DNA of 64,000 nucleotides from contig NC_053048.1 of NCBI RefSeq assembly GCF_003473485.1, positions 37,630,755 to 37,694,754 on the forward strand, written 5' to 3'. The stretch comes from Medicago truncatula (Eukaryota > Streptophyta > Magnoliopsida > Fabales > Fabaceae). Shown here piece by piece: positions 39,138 through 51,339 of this stretch. Below the pieces are notes generated by a model that saw only the letters and a list, made by a program, of their open reading frames with translations, did not search any database and had not been told where the DNA came from. The position numbers were made by a program, and so were the translations under genes. Each line of letters starts with the position of its first letter. Position 1 is the stretch's first letter.

Positions 39138-42100
39138 TTTTACAATGATTATTGTGCTTCGAAAAGAGTTAGATTTCTGTTAACATTCAAATGAAAAAAA
39201 TATAGTGTATGTTAGATTCTTCTCTATATTTGATTCCAAAAGTTTTACAATGATTATTGTGCAATGTGTCTGGCACTATATATATAACTTGGTTTATTAT
39301 GTGCAATGTGTATGTCACTATATTGGAGGCTTCTTCCATAAACTTGAGGCTAAATACATGTTTGAAAGAATGGATTAAACCTACCATGAGACCAGGATTA
39401 CTATAGAATACACCTATATGAATGGAATTGTGAACTGACCAACCAACTTAATAAGTAAATTATTTTTGATAAACTTTTTCAACCACTAAAGTATCCCCCG
39501 TAAAATTGGAACAAATCGAGCTTAAAAAAGACTCAATCCTAATAGTGTGTTTTCCAAGGTGAATCAATCTGTTTGTTGCTAAGAGCAAACTCTATACAAA
39601 CTCTAGTTTGTTATTTGTTTCTAAATTCTTGTTTTCAGCCCCCTCTATCTCAAGATTTACTCTTATACAAGGTCTATATTTATAGCAAAAGTATCCATCA
39701 TAAAATTGGAAGAAATCCAGCCTAAAATACGTTATATTTTTTTTCCTGTTCCGACAATTCGGCCACCGAACAAACACGCAACAAAAGGTTGGAAAAACCA
39801 GTCAAAATCCGCCACCGATAAGTCCAGTTCGGGCCCGATTTTGCACTTCATAAAATTCAATTTTGAGTCACTTTCACAACACCTGGCCTTCAAAATAAGT
39901 CACAAGATTGTATGCCAAACCAAAATCGACCCTTTTAATTCTTTCCCCTTCCAAACCAAAGAAGTGAAAGTTTGAAGTAAAGTAAAAATAATTCCAAATT
40001 TAATCCAAACCACTTAAATAAATCATACCAAATAACACTCGAAAAATGTTACTTTACAAATAAAAAATGCTCTTCTGACTTTGGAGTATTTTCGCACCAA
40101 ATGCAGCTATGAACCGTGTCCCTTCCAAAAGAAACAACTCCCACCCAAATTAGACCTTGTCGAAAGCCGAACTAAAAGCAATTACCATGAAAAGATTACC
40201 ACTTTTGAAGGAGCAAAACTTCCCCACACCTTAGCCAAAAGACTATCCCTATCTGACACCACCAACAAATAGGAAGAAGAGAATATATATTTACAAAGAT
40301 GAGAAAGAATTTAGTTTACCAAAAATATACCTCGAGAGTTTGCACACACAACCAATCATCTTTCGACATCAATAGTTAGACCAACACTACTAACTCCAAT
40401 AAACTTTGGTAGCACTCATATTACCGAAATTTATTCTTCAAACACCACTGACCACCTTCCACTCCCCCATTTCCTAAATAACATAGTTCATTTGCTCTTA
40501 CCACTCGAATGGCCTTGGAAAAGTTTTTTTCGTAGGGAAATCACCACACCATACATCATACCTAAACCGAGTTCCTCCCCATCGCCCAAATTCTTCTTTG
40601 TTGGATTAATATCTTGATATTGCTCTGTATGATATTGGTACCCATAATGATATTCGATATGTGGTATGCCGCAAGTGTACGGTTATGTCAATTTTAATAT
40701 AAAGAGTTGTCAAATCACATAGACCAATTACAAGTACCCTTATCTTTTCTTTGTTTATCTAAGACTAGTTCAAAACAATTTTTTATTCGCGCGCAAAATA
40801 AAATAAAATATTTTAATTCGATAATAACAACTAGAGACCAAAACGATGATTTCTGTTAACCTAATTCACTCATGAAAATTTCCCTAAAAAAAAGTCACTC
40901 ATGTAAATTGCACTATTTATTTATAACAAAAACAAAAATTATTTGTAGAAAAATATTAAATTAGAGATATCGTTTTGCTTTTGCAAAACGTTATAGGATT
41001 CTAGCGTATAATTCCCTACTTTCACTACTTTATTTAATTAATAATTTAAATTTTTTAAGTCCAATATCATTTCCACTCTTTTAACACGTAAATGATATTT
41101 TTATGTTTCTACTTTCGCAGCGAAGCTTTAAAATTAAAAACAGAATTTTCAGAACAATAAATTCATTCTCGTTGTAATCAAACAGACGTGCAATTTATAC
41201 GAGTTTTGGATTCAAGGTGTATTAAATTAGTATGCACTAAATTTACATCGGAAGAATTCATATTAAAAAATAAACAAGTAAATAACAAAGGGTCACCGAA
41301 CCTATAATTAGATGACTGCTTTAATTAAGATAAGAATGACCGCATCAATATATTTGCACAGCAATAGAACTGCCACGCAACAACAATAATAATAATTCAC
41401 GATTGGAATAGTGAACAGGTGCAGTAACAAGACATATAATAATTTACGAGAAAACAACTAAATTGCAAAAATAATAATAGGAAACTGCAACAATCTACAT
41501 GCTCTGAATTCTTAGCAATAGTAATTCAATTAAATGGCCACACATTAGTATGAAATCATGGTCTGAATTCAAGCAACTGGGTGTAGCAACAGGACAATGA
41601 TAAATAATTGGGAAAAGATACCATATTTATATACCCTTCAGCTACTATTATAAAGAAAAATCTATTTGTTAGGTTCATTTATTAAAGATGTATATGATGT
41701 ATTATACTGACTTTTTCTCTTTTTAAAATTATCCACAACTTTCAATACAAATAACACATATAATAAATAGATAAAAGTAAATTCAAATATTAAAATAAAA
41801 GCGTAACAATCACGATATGAGTATATACATGTCCAGTTTTTTTTTTTTTTTTTTTTATCATTTAAAAAGTGTGACAAATTAGATGAATGTATCTATACTT
41901 GTTTTTTCATTATTTCAGTTATACTCTTAAACAACTTTTTCTACCATAAACAATGTGTATTTTTTTGTGCACCTAAATAATTTAAATTTGTACGTGACTA
42001 TACAAAATTTATCCTAGTTGTTAATGAAAGTTAATTTAGTTGATAAGAAGCTAACCCACTTGCAAGGTCGGGGTTCAACTCCGTTGCATGTGTGATGACA

Positions 42101-42226
42101 TCTTCGGTGAGTGATATGTGAGTATCTTTGTTACCGTTTGCTGTCTATACTCGTAAACTCTCTGTATTCCAATTCATCTAAACATTTTTTTTATCAAAAA
42201 ATAAATTTATCTTAGTTATTAATCTG
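39138..42226. other. Spacer between the tandem lipases
   Basis: No host gene recognised. Plus-strand open frames at 39706-39975 and 40081-40272 are polar and match no domain I know; they may be an old retroelement. Around 40600-41640, GCAAGTGTACGGTTATGTC resembles the non-coding part of a dispersed LTR-type repeat. A poly(T) run lies at 41837-41858. Confidence 0.4.
42030..42190 (+). mobile_element. tRNA-derived SINE
   Basis: An A-box-like TTAATTTAGTTGATAAG and a B box GGTTCAACTCC are about 30 bases apart, followed by a non-tRNA body and a T/A-rich end. It is of a different family from that at 5332. Confidence 0.6.
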
Positions 42227-42698
42227 GAGTGACTCGTCGATTAACATAATCACTACTAGGAAAAGCAAAATTAGAGAGAAAAATTAGTGACGAAAAAATA
42301 AAATCTTGTTTTTTAACAGTGAATGTATGTGTCAAACTCAAGAAATAAATTAATGTTGACACATTCATTTATAAATCACAAATCAACACTTCAAGAAAAA
42401 AACCACAACTAGTAAGATAACCTAGGAGTTACGTCAACCCAAATTGCCAAAATAAGCCAAAATAAACAAATACTATATACTTGCGATAATTATAATCACA
42501 TTAACATAGTAATTTACCTATGAATGTCAATGTTTCGAACGCTCAGGTAATGTAAATTGGAATAAAAGCGTTAATGTGGACCATTTTCTTATTGATCGAA
42601 AATTTGTTAGAAGAACACAACCATAAATACTACTGTTCCACCAAAGTTTCTTACAACCATTAATTAAGTGCAATGTTGACTTCAACTCTGTTTTAGCC

Positions 42699-42705
42699 TA
42701 TAAAA
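42699..42705 (+). promoter_or_regulatory. Likely TATA box of lipase 2
   Basis: TATAAAA 60 bases before the ATG in the same context as the lipase 1 box (CTGTTTTCTATGG / CTGTTTCTATGG follow). Confidence 0.5.
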
Positions 42706-42764
42706 CCTGTTTCTATGGAGGGGGCATAAGCATAAGCATAACCACAATTAACCACTTCGTCAAT

Positions 42765-45603
42765 ATGGCCAGCAGCAGAGTAGTTGGTCTTTTCTCAATA
42801 GTCTTGATTTGCATTACAATAGCACAAGGAAGAAAAGCACTTAACACTAACAATGAATTTTCAGCATCGTCTCTAGTTAACAACGATGATGGCATCTGCA
42901 AAAGTATGGTAGAGACACAAGGTTACACATGTGAAGAACATAAGGTAAATAAATCATAGCAGACATGTTGCAGCATATTCTCACATGCCATTTGATTATG
43001 AAGAAATATTTTCCATATTTGATGTACTAATTAACTATAATTATGCTAAAATCTTAAATATGAGACAAGTTAATGTGATGAACCAAACAAGTACACATAT
43101 TTTTTGTTGTGGACAAAAGCGCGCACATATATTCAGAGATTTAGTTAACACGAATATTATTTTTACTGACTCAGGTTACAACATCAGATGGCTTCATCTT
43201 GAGTATTCAAAGATTGCCGACAAGGCGGTCCGGTGAGAAAGCAAACAAGCCAACAGTGTTGATACAACATGGTCTCTTTCAGGCACGGATCCACTCTATG
43301 TGGATTGGGGGCAACTACCCCCACTACTATTCTCATTATATTTGATAAATTATTTGATATTTTAAGTATTGTCCCCTCTTAAAATAATTTCTCTCATGAA
43401 TTTTATAAAATCAAATATGCAAATGTATTTGAGATTAAATATTGAATGTTTTTTTTTTCAGATACATAGAGATATATCTTTTATAGTGTTGAAAATAAAA
43501 AGAAAAATTATACCATACATAGGAATAAATTTTATTAAAATATGTAATCGTTACTATACGGACAAAAAGTGGGGTAGTACATGGCTGCATGCATTATTAT
43601 GCATAAACAAAGTCAACATGTTTGACTCCAATGATTCATCAACCAAAATTAATTGTTTGTGATGTGTCTTCAGGATGCGGTAGTATGGTTGTGGAATTCT
43701 CCGGATGAATCATTGGCATTTATTTTAGCGGATAACGGATTTGATGTGTGGATTGTCAATGATCGTGCGTCAAGATATAGCTCACACACATCATTAACTC
43801 CTAATGACCAGGTTCTTATACTGGAATTCCCTAGAGTCTAGAAATTGGTGGACTTGCAATCAAGATTGGACGATATAAAAAGAGAGAGAAGCATTTTTTA
43901 ATCTTATAATTAATGTAATAAACCAAGTTCGAATTTTAACCATCCGTAGATGTTCCAAATACATAGAATCTTAACTGTGGTTTTCAACTTTCAGAGTTTC
44001 ACAAGTTAATATCACTTATAATTGATTATTGATTTATTAATCAATTGTTACAGGCTTACTGGGAGTGGTCATGGGAAGAATTAGCTAATAATGATCTTCC
44101 TGCTACAGTGCAATATGTTTACGACCATACTGGTCAAAAAATGCACTTTGTAGGTGATTCACAGGTAAGTTAGTCATAATCAATTATTATTTATTTATGT
44201 ATGTTTACAACCCTAGTGTATGTATGTATGTATGTATGTATGTATGTTTAACGATCAATGATCTAAATTTTTCAGGGATCTCTAATGGCTTTTGTTGCTT
44301 TTTCCCAAGGGAATCTTCTTAATATGACAAGATCAGCTGCAATGCTTAGTCCAATTGCTCATATGGGTCGAATTAATTCGGATGCAACAAGACTTGCTGC
44401 TAAACTTTTTTTAGCTAATGTATGTGACAGACACACAAAACTATATTTAACTAAATATTAATTGAATAATATTATGATAATATTTTCCTTTTTAATATTA
44501 TAGTATGCATACTGGTTGGGCATTCGACAATTCCTTCCTAATGCGTAAGAGACTAAAAAACCCTTTCTTCTCTACTATTTCCTAAATAAGCCAGAAACAA
44601 TTTGAAAAAAAATATATATCAATATTGTTTTTCTAATTATTGAGCAGGGCTGAGGGATTAATGTTTTTGAAACACATCTGCGATATACTAGGGCTTGACT
44701 GCGTAAACCTACTGACACCTTTCACAGGTACTTTAACTAGAAATTTCATTTAATTTTTATGCATTTTTCATTAAGTGAAATTTTCTTGATTAATTTAATT
44801 TTATGTATCAACAAACTTGATTACGACAATTATTGATTTTAATTTTCGATTCCTTATTTTGATCTTCCTTAATTACCTTTAAATTTTATAGGTCCGAATT
44901 GTTGTATAAACTCTTCCAGGATAGATTACTACCTCGAACATGAACCACAACCAACATCAACAAAGAACTTGATCCATTATTCTCAGAGTAAGTCTACTAA
45001 GAATCAACAAAAAAAAAAAATTGACAAAAAGAATCAACAAATTTATATTTTGCTTGTTGTGGCTATAAATAAAATTGAATTTACTTTGTATGCAATTACT
45101 ACTCAAATATTTCTCATATCTCTAACTATGTATATATTTTGTAAAATGATTTTAGAAACTAGTAAAGGAAAAAAGTTTTAAATTGTTATAGTGCATAAAA
45201 ATAAATCTCAATATAAGTATATTTTTATACATTTTGGATTAGGACTAATAGTATTATTTTTTTACATTATGGAATCGGTGTAGTGATTAGAACAGACACA
45301 ATAGCAAGGTATGATTATGGTCTTCTGGAAAATCTTCGTCGCTATGGTCGAGTACATCCTCCAAATTATGAATTGTTCGCAATTCCGAAAGACTTCCATC
45401 TTTTTCTCGGAATGGGAAGGTTAGATATGCTAGCTGATGTTGAAGATGTGAAGTTTTTGCTCAGTTACGAGTTCAAAAATCATGATCCTAACAATCTCGT
45501 GCAAGTTCTCAAGGAAAATTATGCACATGCTGATTTTATTATGAGTGTCACCGCTAAACAAGACGTTTATGATCCCATGATAGATTTTTTCAACAAACAG
45601 TGA
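42765..45603 (+). CDS. Acid-lipase-like alpha/beta hydrolase, lipase 2 (tandem copy)
   Basis: Paralogue of lipase 1 with the same architecture. Nine exons: 42765-42944, 43175-43282, 43674-43811, 44054-44164, 44276-44419, 44504-44544, 44648-44727, 44892-44987, 45284-45603, joining to 1218 nt (405 residues) without a stop. Signal peptide MASSRVVGLFSIVLICITIA. Ser178, Asp347 (GRLDMLAD) and His381 (YAHADF) remain, so a triad is possible. Two usually conserved spots differ: GHSQG has become GDSQG (Asp177), and the RGT block is RASRYS at 127-132. Exon 2 must end at CAG|GCACGG, a GC donor rather than GT, where transposon-like sequence begins. It is therefore either a divergent functional lipase using a GC-AG intron or an incipient pseudogene. 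Confidence 0.82.
43280..43660. mobile_element. Probable hAT-related insertion at lipase 2 intron 2 donor
   Basis: CAGGCACGGATCCACTCTAT, then ATTGGGGGCAACTACCCCCA, resembles the CAGGG(A/C)CGGA-type end of plant hAT-like repeats. It starts exactly at the exon 2 border. The intron is 391 nt against 91 nt in lipase 1. The right end and target duplication were not found. Confidence 0.45.
44217..44248. repeat. (TATG)n microsatellite in lipase 2 intron 4
   Basis: About seven tetranucleotide units. Lipase 1 intron 4 has an (ATTT)n run at about 37764-37785 in the equivalent position. Confidence 0.9.
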
Positions 45604-45984
45604 TATTTACAGGCATCATTTGTGCTTCAAATAAATATACTCCTCTATATAGAGAACAGGAGTATATAGTTATGATTATGTCAACAATAAAATTAAAGTA
45701 AAATAAAATATAGAGTATGTTAGATTTCTTCTTTATACTTGATCATAAAATTTGTCTAATGTTCTCTATATTTAATAACAATAGAGTTGACACTTTTGAC
45801 CAAATAGTATTCATCCTTGCAATTGTTATTATGAAACCAATATGATTATCATTTTTTTCTTTGGTTATAAGTCCCAAGATCTAAGATGTGTCTATTCATC
45901 TTTCTTTTACTTGTAATTTTGCAAAATTACCCGCTATTGTTTATTCGGATTGGGATAATGGGTTGGTTTGTTTAGCAGTATAAT

Positions 45985-46480
45985 TTATTCAACCTGATTT
46001 TCAGCATTTCAACACAAAGGGCATATATACATGAGTGAAGTTAAGCCTCCCTTGATCTTTCCAACTCGCTTATATTGAGAGTAGGAATCTAATTCTATTG
46101 CATCATCTAACAGAAGATTGTGTATCAGCTCTCTCTTTCTCCCCATGTTTTCCCATTATGTCACTAAACTCTCAGGCTCAGGTATCAACAAAGTAGACAA
46201 AAAATGCATCATATCCTTCACACTGTGGAGATCAGAACAGATCATGCTAATCTACTAAGCATTCAACTCTATACAACTGTACCTAAATCTAAAAGATTAT
46301 ACCCTTCAAAGTTAAAAAGCCAACTCTTGCAATCTTCATTGACTCAAAAATCTCTTGTTATTATATACCATTATTATCATGTCTAATCCGCTACCAGCCT
46401 ACCACAAAAACAATGCACAAGATATATGCTTCAAGTCTTCAACATTTGTAACTTTCACAAATAAAACAAACTTAACATTG
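45985..46480. repeat. Dispersed duplication, copy A
   Basis: Matches 47578-48330 in blocks: CAGCATTTCAACACAAAGGG / GGCATTTCAACATAAAAGGC, TCCAACTCGCTTATA, then GAGATCAGAAC and CTTCAA(G/A)TCTTCAAC. Copy B is interrupted by a LINE fragment. No coding role is seen; this fills most of the lipase 2 to DUF1279 spacer. Confidence 0.65.
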
Positions 46481-47079
46481 CAATCAAACCCGTACAAATT
46501 GGAAGACCAATAAAATTCAAATTTTCACCACCAAATTGTCACAATCAACAAAGTAAACCAACAATGAAAAATGTCATAAGACCCATATAACCATAGAATA
46601 TACCTACTTGGAAGTTGTAAAACTCTGGATGAAGCCAATGCTAAATCTTATGTTACTTCATATTCTTGCTTTTCTCATGTTGTATTGTGCTGACAGGGAA
46701 GGAATTGAAATTACAAACTGTCCAACTAACTTATAAGTAAATTACTTTTGATAAACTTTCCCAACCATCAGATAAGGAATCAACTGTTTCAATAATCAGA
46801 TGTTGAAAGAAATAACAATGACATGCATTTTGGATTCTCTTTTTACAGTCAAAAAAGGGAATGAAGTGAAATCAGCAAAACATATGGTATAGCAGTGTTT
46901 GCTAGGGTTATTTGAAGTTCTTGTTAAAATGGGTGCTAGAATTTCTTACATTACCCATACCATTGATCAGTTAAAGCTGTTCATCAATCAAAGAAAAAAA
47001 ACTCCAACTTATCCCAAAAGCTTTTAACTATCCAAAAAAAAAAAAACATTTTTTCTAAGGGTAGGGATCACCTGGACAC

Positions 47080-47390
47080 ATATTTGATCAGACGGAGAGT
47101 TTTTAGAGTGTTTTAAGAGAATTACAAACTTTGGATTCGATATTAAGATTAGTGAGAAATATAGCTTATTTTTGGCACTTTCAAAATAATTAAAAGCTGT
47201 GTCAATATACCTTTTACTTGACCCAGATATTGAATGAAGCCAATAACCCAACGACTGTGATCATCAATAATGAAAACATCATATCTAAGCTTTTTCAAAA
47301 ACAGTACCAATGTACCATCAATACATTCAAAACAAACTCAAGAGGATCATCTAGAGTATGGAAATAGATTCTTTATTGGCTAAAAGTAAA
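47080..47390 (-). pseudogene. Possible retrotransposon integrase scrap
   Basis: The minus strand reads FLKKLRYDVFIIDDHSRWVI and then GFIQ, recalling the V/I-DDHSR-W motif of copia integrase. It is short, unsupported beyond that motif, and frame-broken. Confidence 0.3.
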
Positions 47391-47577
47391 GTAGGTTATT
47401 TAGCGATAGACTCTTGCAACTATTCAGGTCAAGAAGATTGTTACTGTACACCAGCTGACCAACATGATTTAAATTTATTAGAAGGCTATAAATTATAATG
47501 GTGCCTCACTTGAAATATTTTGCAGATATACTAATAAATTTCCCACTCACTCGAGTGTTGGGTTAAGTTGGTCTTCT

Positions 47578-48330
47578 CACATTACAATTATGCAACCTAT
47601 TTTTGGCATTTCAACATAAAAGGCATAAGTGAGTGAAGTTAGGCATCCCTTAATTCATCCAACTCGCTTATACAGAGAGCAGGAATCACTCATTTTTAAT
47701 TTTATTGCATCGTCCAACAGAAGACTATGGATCAGTTCTTTCGGGATATGAAACGAAAAACTAATTAAGAGCAAGAATCAACAAAGTAACAAATTAAACT
47801 CCAAGTATCAACAATAACCAAGCCTTATCCCACTAAGTGGGGTTGGCAATATGGATCAAACGCTGCCATAAAGTTCTATCATATATCATATCCCTATCCA
47901 ACTCATTAATCTCTAGATCCTTCATGATAGTTTCTCTTCCACTGCCTCTAGTGATTTGACTACTCTCCTTAATACAAATTCTACAAGTCTTCTCGTTACA
48001 TGCCCAAACCACCAAAGCCGAGTTTCTACCATTTTTTCTACAATAGGTACTACCCCAACTCGCTAACATTGTCATTTCTAATTCTATCAGCAATCAACTA
48101 AGTAGAAGAAAATTACATCATATCACGCTAACGAGATCAGAACTTAGCATGTCAATATACTAAACGTCCAACTCTTACCACAACCACAGTCGGTATACCC
48201 TACAAAATCAAAAGGCCACTTCTTGCAGTCTTGACTAAATTATAATTCTCTTGTTATTAGACCATTATCAAATACAATGCTATAAGCTTCAAATCTTCAA
48301 CTTTTGCTACTTATACGCGTACATAAACCA
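47578..48330. repeat. Dispersed duplication, copy B
   Basis: Counterpart of 45985-46480, split by the LINE tail at 47820-48095. Confidence 0.6.
47820..48095 (-). pseudogene. LINE ORF2 C-terminal tail
   Basis: Minus-strand reading ends TRGSGRETIMKDLEINELDR, then DMIYDRTLWQRLIHIANPT, a very common plant LINE C-terminus. It is followed by the equally typical TGGGATAAGGCTTGG-like 3' end. It is truncated at the 5' side. Confidence 0.75.
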
Positions 48331-48473
48331 TAAAATTGCAACCAATCCCATTAATCGCATAAAATGGGAGAACCAAAAAAATTTAAATTGAAAAATGTTA
48401 TACAATCTAACTCATCGTTATTGTAAACCTTATAGAATTCAACAATACAACACATACCAACCAAACCGCATGT

Positions 48474-48857
48474 TCATACACCAGTCTTCACAATCTTCCT
48501 CCTCGCCAAGAACCTCGCAATTGGGGGAGTGAGTGCTATAGTGATGGGAACCCGAACAGGAATCAGAGCCTTGTTGCAAAGCACAGCTAGGGTAAAAGCA
48601 CCACCAGCAGAAGCCGCCATCTGCGCCGTGCGATTCTTCACCGGCACGGCGGAAGAATCAGTATCAGAATTAAGGTTAGGGTTTTCTTCGGGAGAAGCTG
48701 CACCCAAGTGAAATTTCTCAAGGATTGCTTCAACGTCGACGTTGTTTCTAATGGCGACGTAGATGCCGGCGACGGAAGCGGCGGAAACGGAGCAGTGAAC
48801 ACCGATTGCTACTTTTCCGTACTTTTTCAGGAGCTCGCGGAATCGACCACCGGACAT
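48474..48857 (-). CDS. DUF1279 / FAM210-like small protein
   Basis: Intronless, 127 residues from the ATG at 48857: MSGGRFRELLKKYGKVAIGV then HCSVSAASVAGIYVAIRNNV. The KYGKxAxGxHxxVS start is the DUF1279 hallmark; FAM210 relatives sit in mitochondrial or other organelle membranes. A variable Asn/Ser/Asp-rich linker lies at about 56-70, then a hydrophobic stretch (ASAGGAFTLAVLCNKALIPV), VRVPITIALTPPIARFLARR and a KTGV end. An in-frame ATG at 48965 would add 36 Pro-rich residues (PPPPAPPSPPPH); I prefer the inner start because homologues I recall begin with M-x-GRFRE, but the longer form is not excluded. Function in plants is not established. Confidence 0.85.
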   Translation of the reverse strand: MSGGRFRELLKKYGKVAIGVHCSVSAASVAGIYVAIRNNVDVEAILEKFHLGAASPEENPNLNSDTDSSAVPVKNRTAQMAASAGGAFTLAVLCNKALIPVRVPITIALTPPIARFLARRKIVKTGV

Positions 48858-49048
48858 AGTTTTGAGGTGCGGCGGCGGAGACGGTGGTGCGGGCGGCGGA
48901 GGTTTATGTTTATTTGTGAGTGGTTCTGAATTAGGGTTTTTCCAATTGGGTAACGTTTTGAACAAGAAGTTCCATTCGATGTATTAATTGTGCACAGTTG
49001 TAAAACCCACCAAAATTATGACTTTTTTGTGTTACTACTAGTATATCA

Positions 49049-49850
49049 GGTGGCATTTAGCATTAGTTGTTTCCCACCATGGGAAAGTAAATTTTACCCA
49101 TTAGATCAAATGAAGACCATACTTTTATCATACTCTCTCAACACTATATTTTTCCCCACTATCTTTCATCACCATTCTCTCTCTCTCCTCCATGCTCCAA
49201 TCCACCACTAGCAATGTCCATGGTCTCTGAATATTTGTTTCCCTTTCTTGAATATTCCAACAAAAATTCCAGTTACAAATTTGTGTGTTTTTCGATTTTC
49301 CATCCAATTGAATTTCAAACCAACACCAAGAGTTTCTCCATCAAGTAGATTGTCTACAATGTTCATGGCTTCATGATCTCTCTCTCTTCTAGTTCATAAC
49401 TTCATATTCTGTCCTCTACTAGATTGTCTACAATTATTTTTTATCTCTAGTCTGGTTCATCACAAGAAAAACTATCATTAATTGATTTTCTAAACATATT
49501 TCTTTTTCATTTGTTTGATTTCGTAACTGGTTCTTATCCAATACGAAAAAATAGAACAGATAATAAGTGATTTTAGATACTTCTTTCAAAAAAAGTGATT
49601 TTAGATACTAAAATGTTCAATTGGATTCTACCAAAAAAACCAGAATTCTACCAAAAAAATAATGTTAATTAAAAGAAAAAAAAATTCCAGATCTTAACAG
49701 AAATGTAAGACAGTAAGAGTGTAAAAGAGAAAGGAAAAAAATATGGTGTAGGTAGTCCATGATAAAATTAATACTCCTCTTTAATCTAATGGCTGAAAAA
49801 GACTTTTCCATGATGGGAAAGAATTCTTCCTACCCACCCTAAATGCCACC
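49049..49850. mobile_element. 802-bp Mutator-like element
   Basis: Ends GGTGGCATTTAG and its complement, with arms pairing for about 80 bp (TTCCCACCATGGGAAAG, CCATTAGATYAAA). Flanking 9-mers AGTATATCA (49040-49048) and GGTATATCA (49851-49859) match at 8 of 9. The interior is CT-rich on the left and has no coding frame. It lies just upstream of the DUF1279 gene, so it may contribute promoter sequence. Confidence 0.85.
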
Positions 49851-50071
49851 GGTATATCAAATTAGTCATAATTTTTTCTTTCTTTCTTTTTTTTATGAAA
49901 CAAAACGATATAAACATTGGTTTGTCAAAAAAAAAACATCTATAGAAACATTTTGTTTTTTTTCTTAAGTAAAAGGGGTGCAATGAATTGCAACACTTAA
50001 GTAAAATAAATAAAACTAAGTAGTACATAAAAACTGGGAATATAAAATGGGAACTAGTGACAAAAAAACAA

Positions 50072-50776
50072 GGGTTAATATGCTTTTACTCTATGTAGTT
50101 TGGGTGAGTTCTGCTTTACCCTATATTAAAAAAAGTTTAGATTTCAATCCTATAATTTAATATTCTTATGTTTTAGACCCCGAAGCCATCTGCCGTGGTA
50201 TACTGAGTGGTGCGATGACTGTATAATTAATTTTTTTAAAATAAAAAATAATATAAATGAAATTATATTAATTTAAAAAATCTTAAAATTAATTTTTGAA
50301 AATAAAAAAATCGTAAAAAAAATTTTTTGAAAAATAAATAACTCTGGAATTTAATTTTAAAATTTAAAAAAATTTCTACCAAAAATTTTTAAAATATGAA
50401 TATAATATTTTTATAATTCAGATTAAAATATAAAAAAATAAAAATTGAAAATCATATAATTTAAAAAAAAAACCTGAATTTTTTTCTATTTTTAAAATTA
50501 ATTTTCAGTTTTTTTATTTATTTTATTTTTAAATTAATATAAATGAAAACAAAAACAAAATTAATTATACAGTCATCGCACCACATCATCCAAAAATGCT
50601 GACTCAGTGTGCCACATCATGTTTGCACAGTCAGGGGTCTAAAACGAAAAAATCTTCAAATGACATAGTCTATTTCGAAATAATTTTTAAATTACAGGGT
50701 TGGAATCTAAACCTTTTTTTTACAGGGGGTAAATCGAAACTCGCCCAAATTACAGGGAGGAAAAACATATTAACCC
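50072..50776. mobile_element. 705-bp Mutator-like element
   Basis: Ends GGGTTAATATGCTTTT and the complement of GGGTTAATATGTTTTT; the arms pair for at least 160 bp (TTTAGATTYCAAYCCT, ACTGTATAATTAATTTT). Flanking 9-mers AAAAAACAA and AAAAAGCAA match at 8 of 9, though low complexity weakens this. It shares the GGGTTAAATATG-type terminus of the element in lipase 1 intron 1. Confidence 0.82.
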
Positions 50777-51339
50777 AAAAAGCAACCCTAAATGGAAAAG
50801 ATAAAACAATAGAAAGTTCATGTCTAGGTCTATTACAAACAACCACACACCGCATGTACAATCTAGCAAACCTGATTACGGATGCGATACCAAATTGTAA
50901 AAAAAAAACGATGTGTGAGTTGAGTTGCAATGAACACATATTTTGACAACAATGAGTGAACTCGATCGCCAACACGAAAGCATATCCACCCATCACATTT
51001 GAGTCGAGCAAACGTCGACAAGTCTCCACAACCATTTATGGTCAAACAATTTGAGTCTAATTAGGAGCAATATGCAGACTAAATACGAAGTAGTTTCTGA
51101 ATGTGCACTTCCATTATCACTTTAATCCTCGACGTTAAATAATTATGCTAACTGATGATGTGCAAAGATTTTATGTTGACAAAGAGTATGAGGTGTCACA
51201 AGGACTAAAGTGAAAGAAGAAAATTGTCACGTTTGTCCCAGAACCGAAAATTAATATCTCAGAAAATCAATATCGTTAAGCGGAAGTTCAATATCCCCAA
51301 ACTTATCCCAACCAAGTGTTAATCTTCGTCAATATCCTT
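50777..51339. other. Non-genic spacer
   Basis: No supported gene; GGACTAAAGTGA near 51200 resembles repeat ends seen at 58000-58450. Confidence 0.4.

Larger units (their letters stand above)
35818..39480 (+). repeat. Lipase block duplication, copy 1
   Basis: Upstream flank, all nine exons and part of the downstream flank match 42227-46770. Shared downstream landmarks are CCATAGAATA/CTATAGAATA and AAGTAAATTAxTTTTGATAA. Introns differ by transposon insertions on both sides. Confidence 0.8.
42227..46770 (+). repeat. Lipase block duplication, copy 2
   Basis: Counterpart of 35818-39480. Exons 2 and 4-9 have identical lengths in both copies; exon 1 is one codon longer and exon 3 one codon shorter here. 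Flanks are more diverged than exons. Confidence 0.8.

Noticed and set aside
39706..40272. Two polar plus-strand frames between the lipases as host genes
   Set aside because: No recognisable domain, no splice support and repeat-rich setting; left as unexplained spacer.
48529..48929. Plus-strand frames over the DUF1279 gene
   Set aside because: Antisense shadows of a G+C-richer coding exon.
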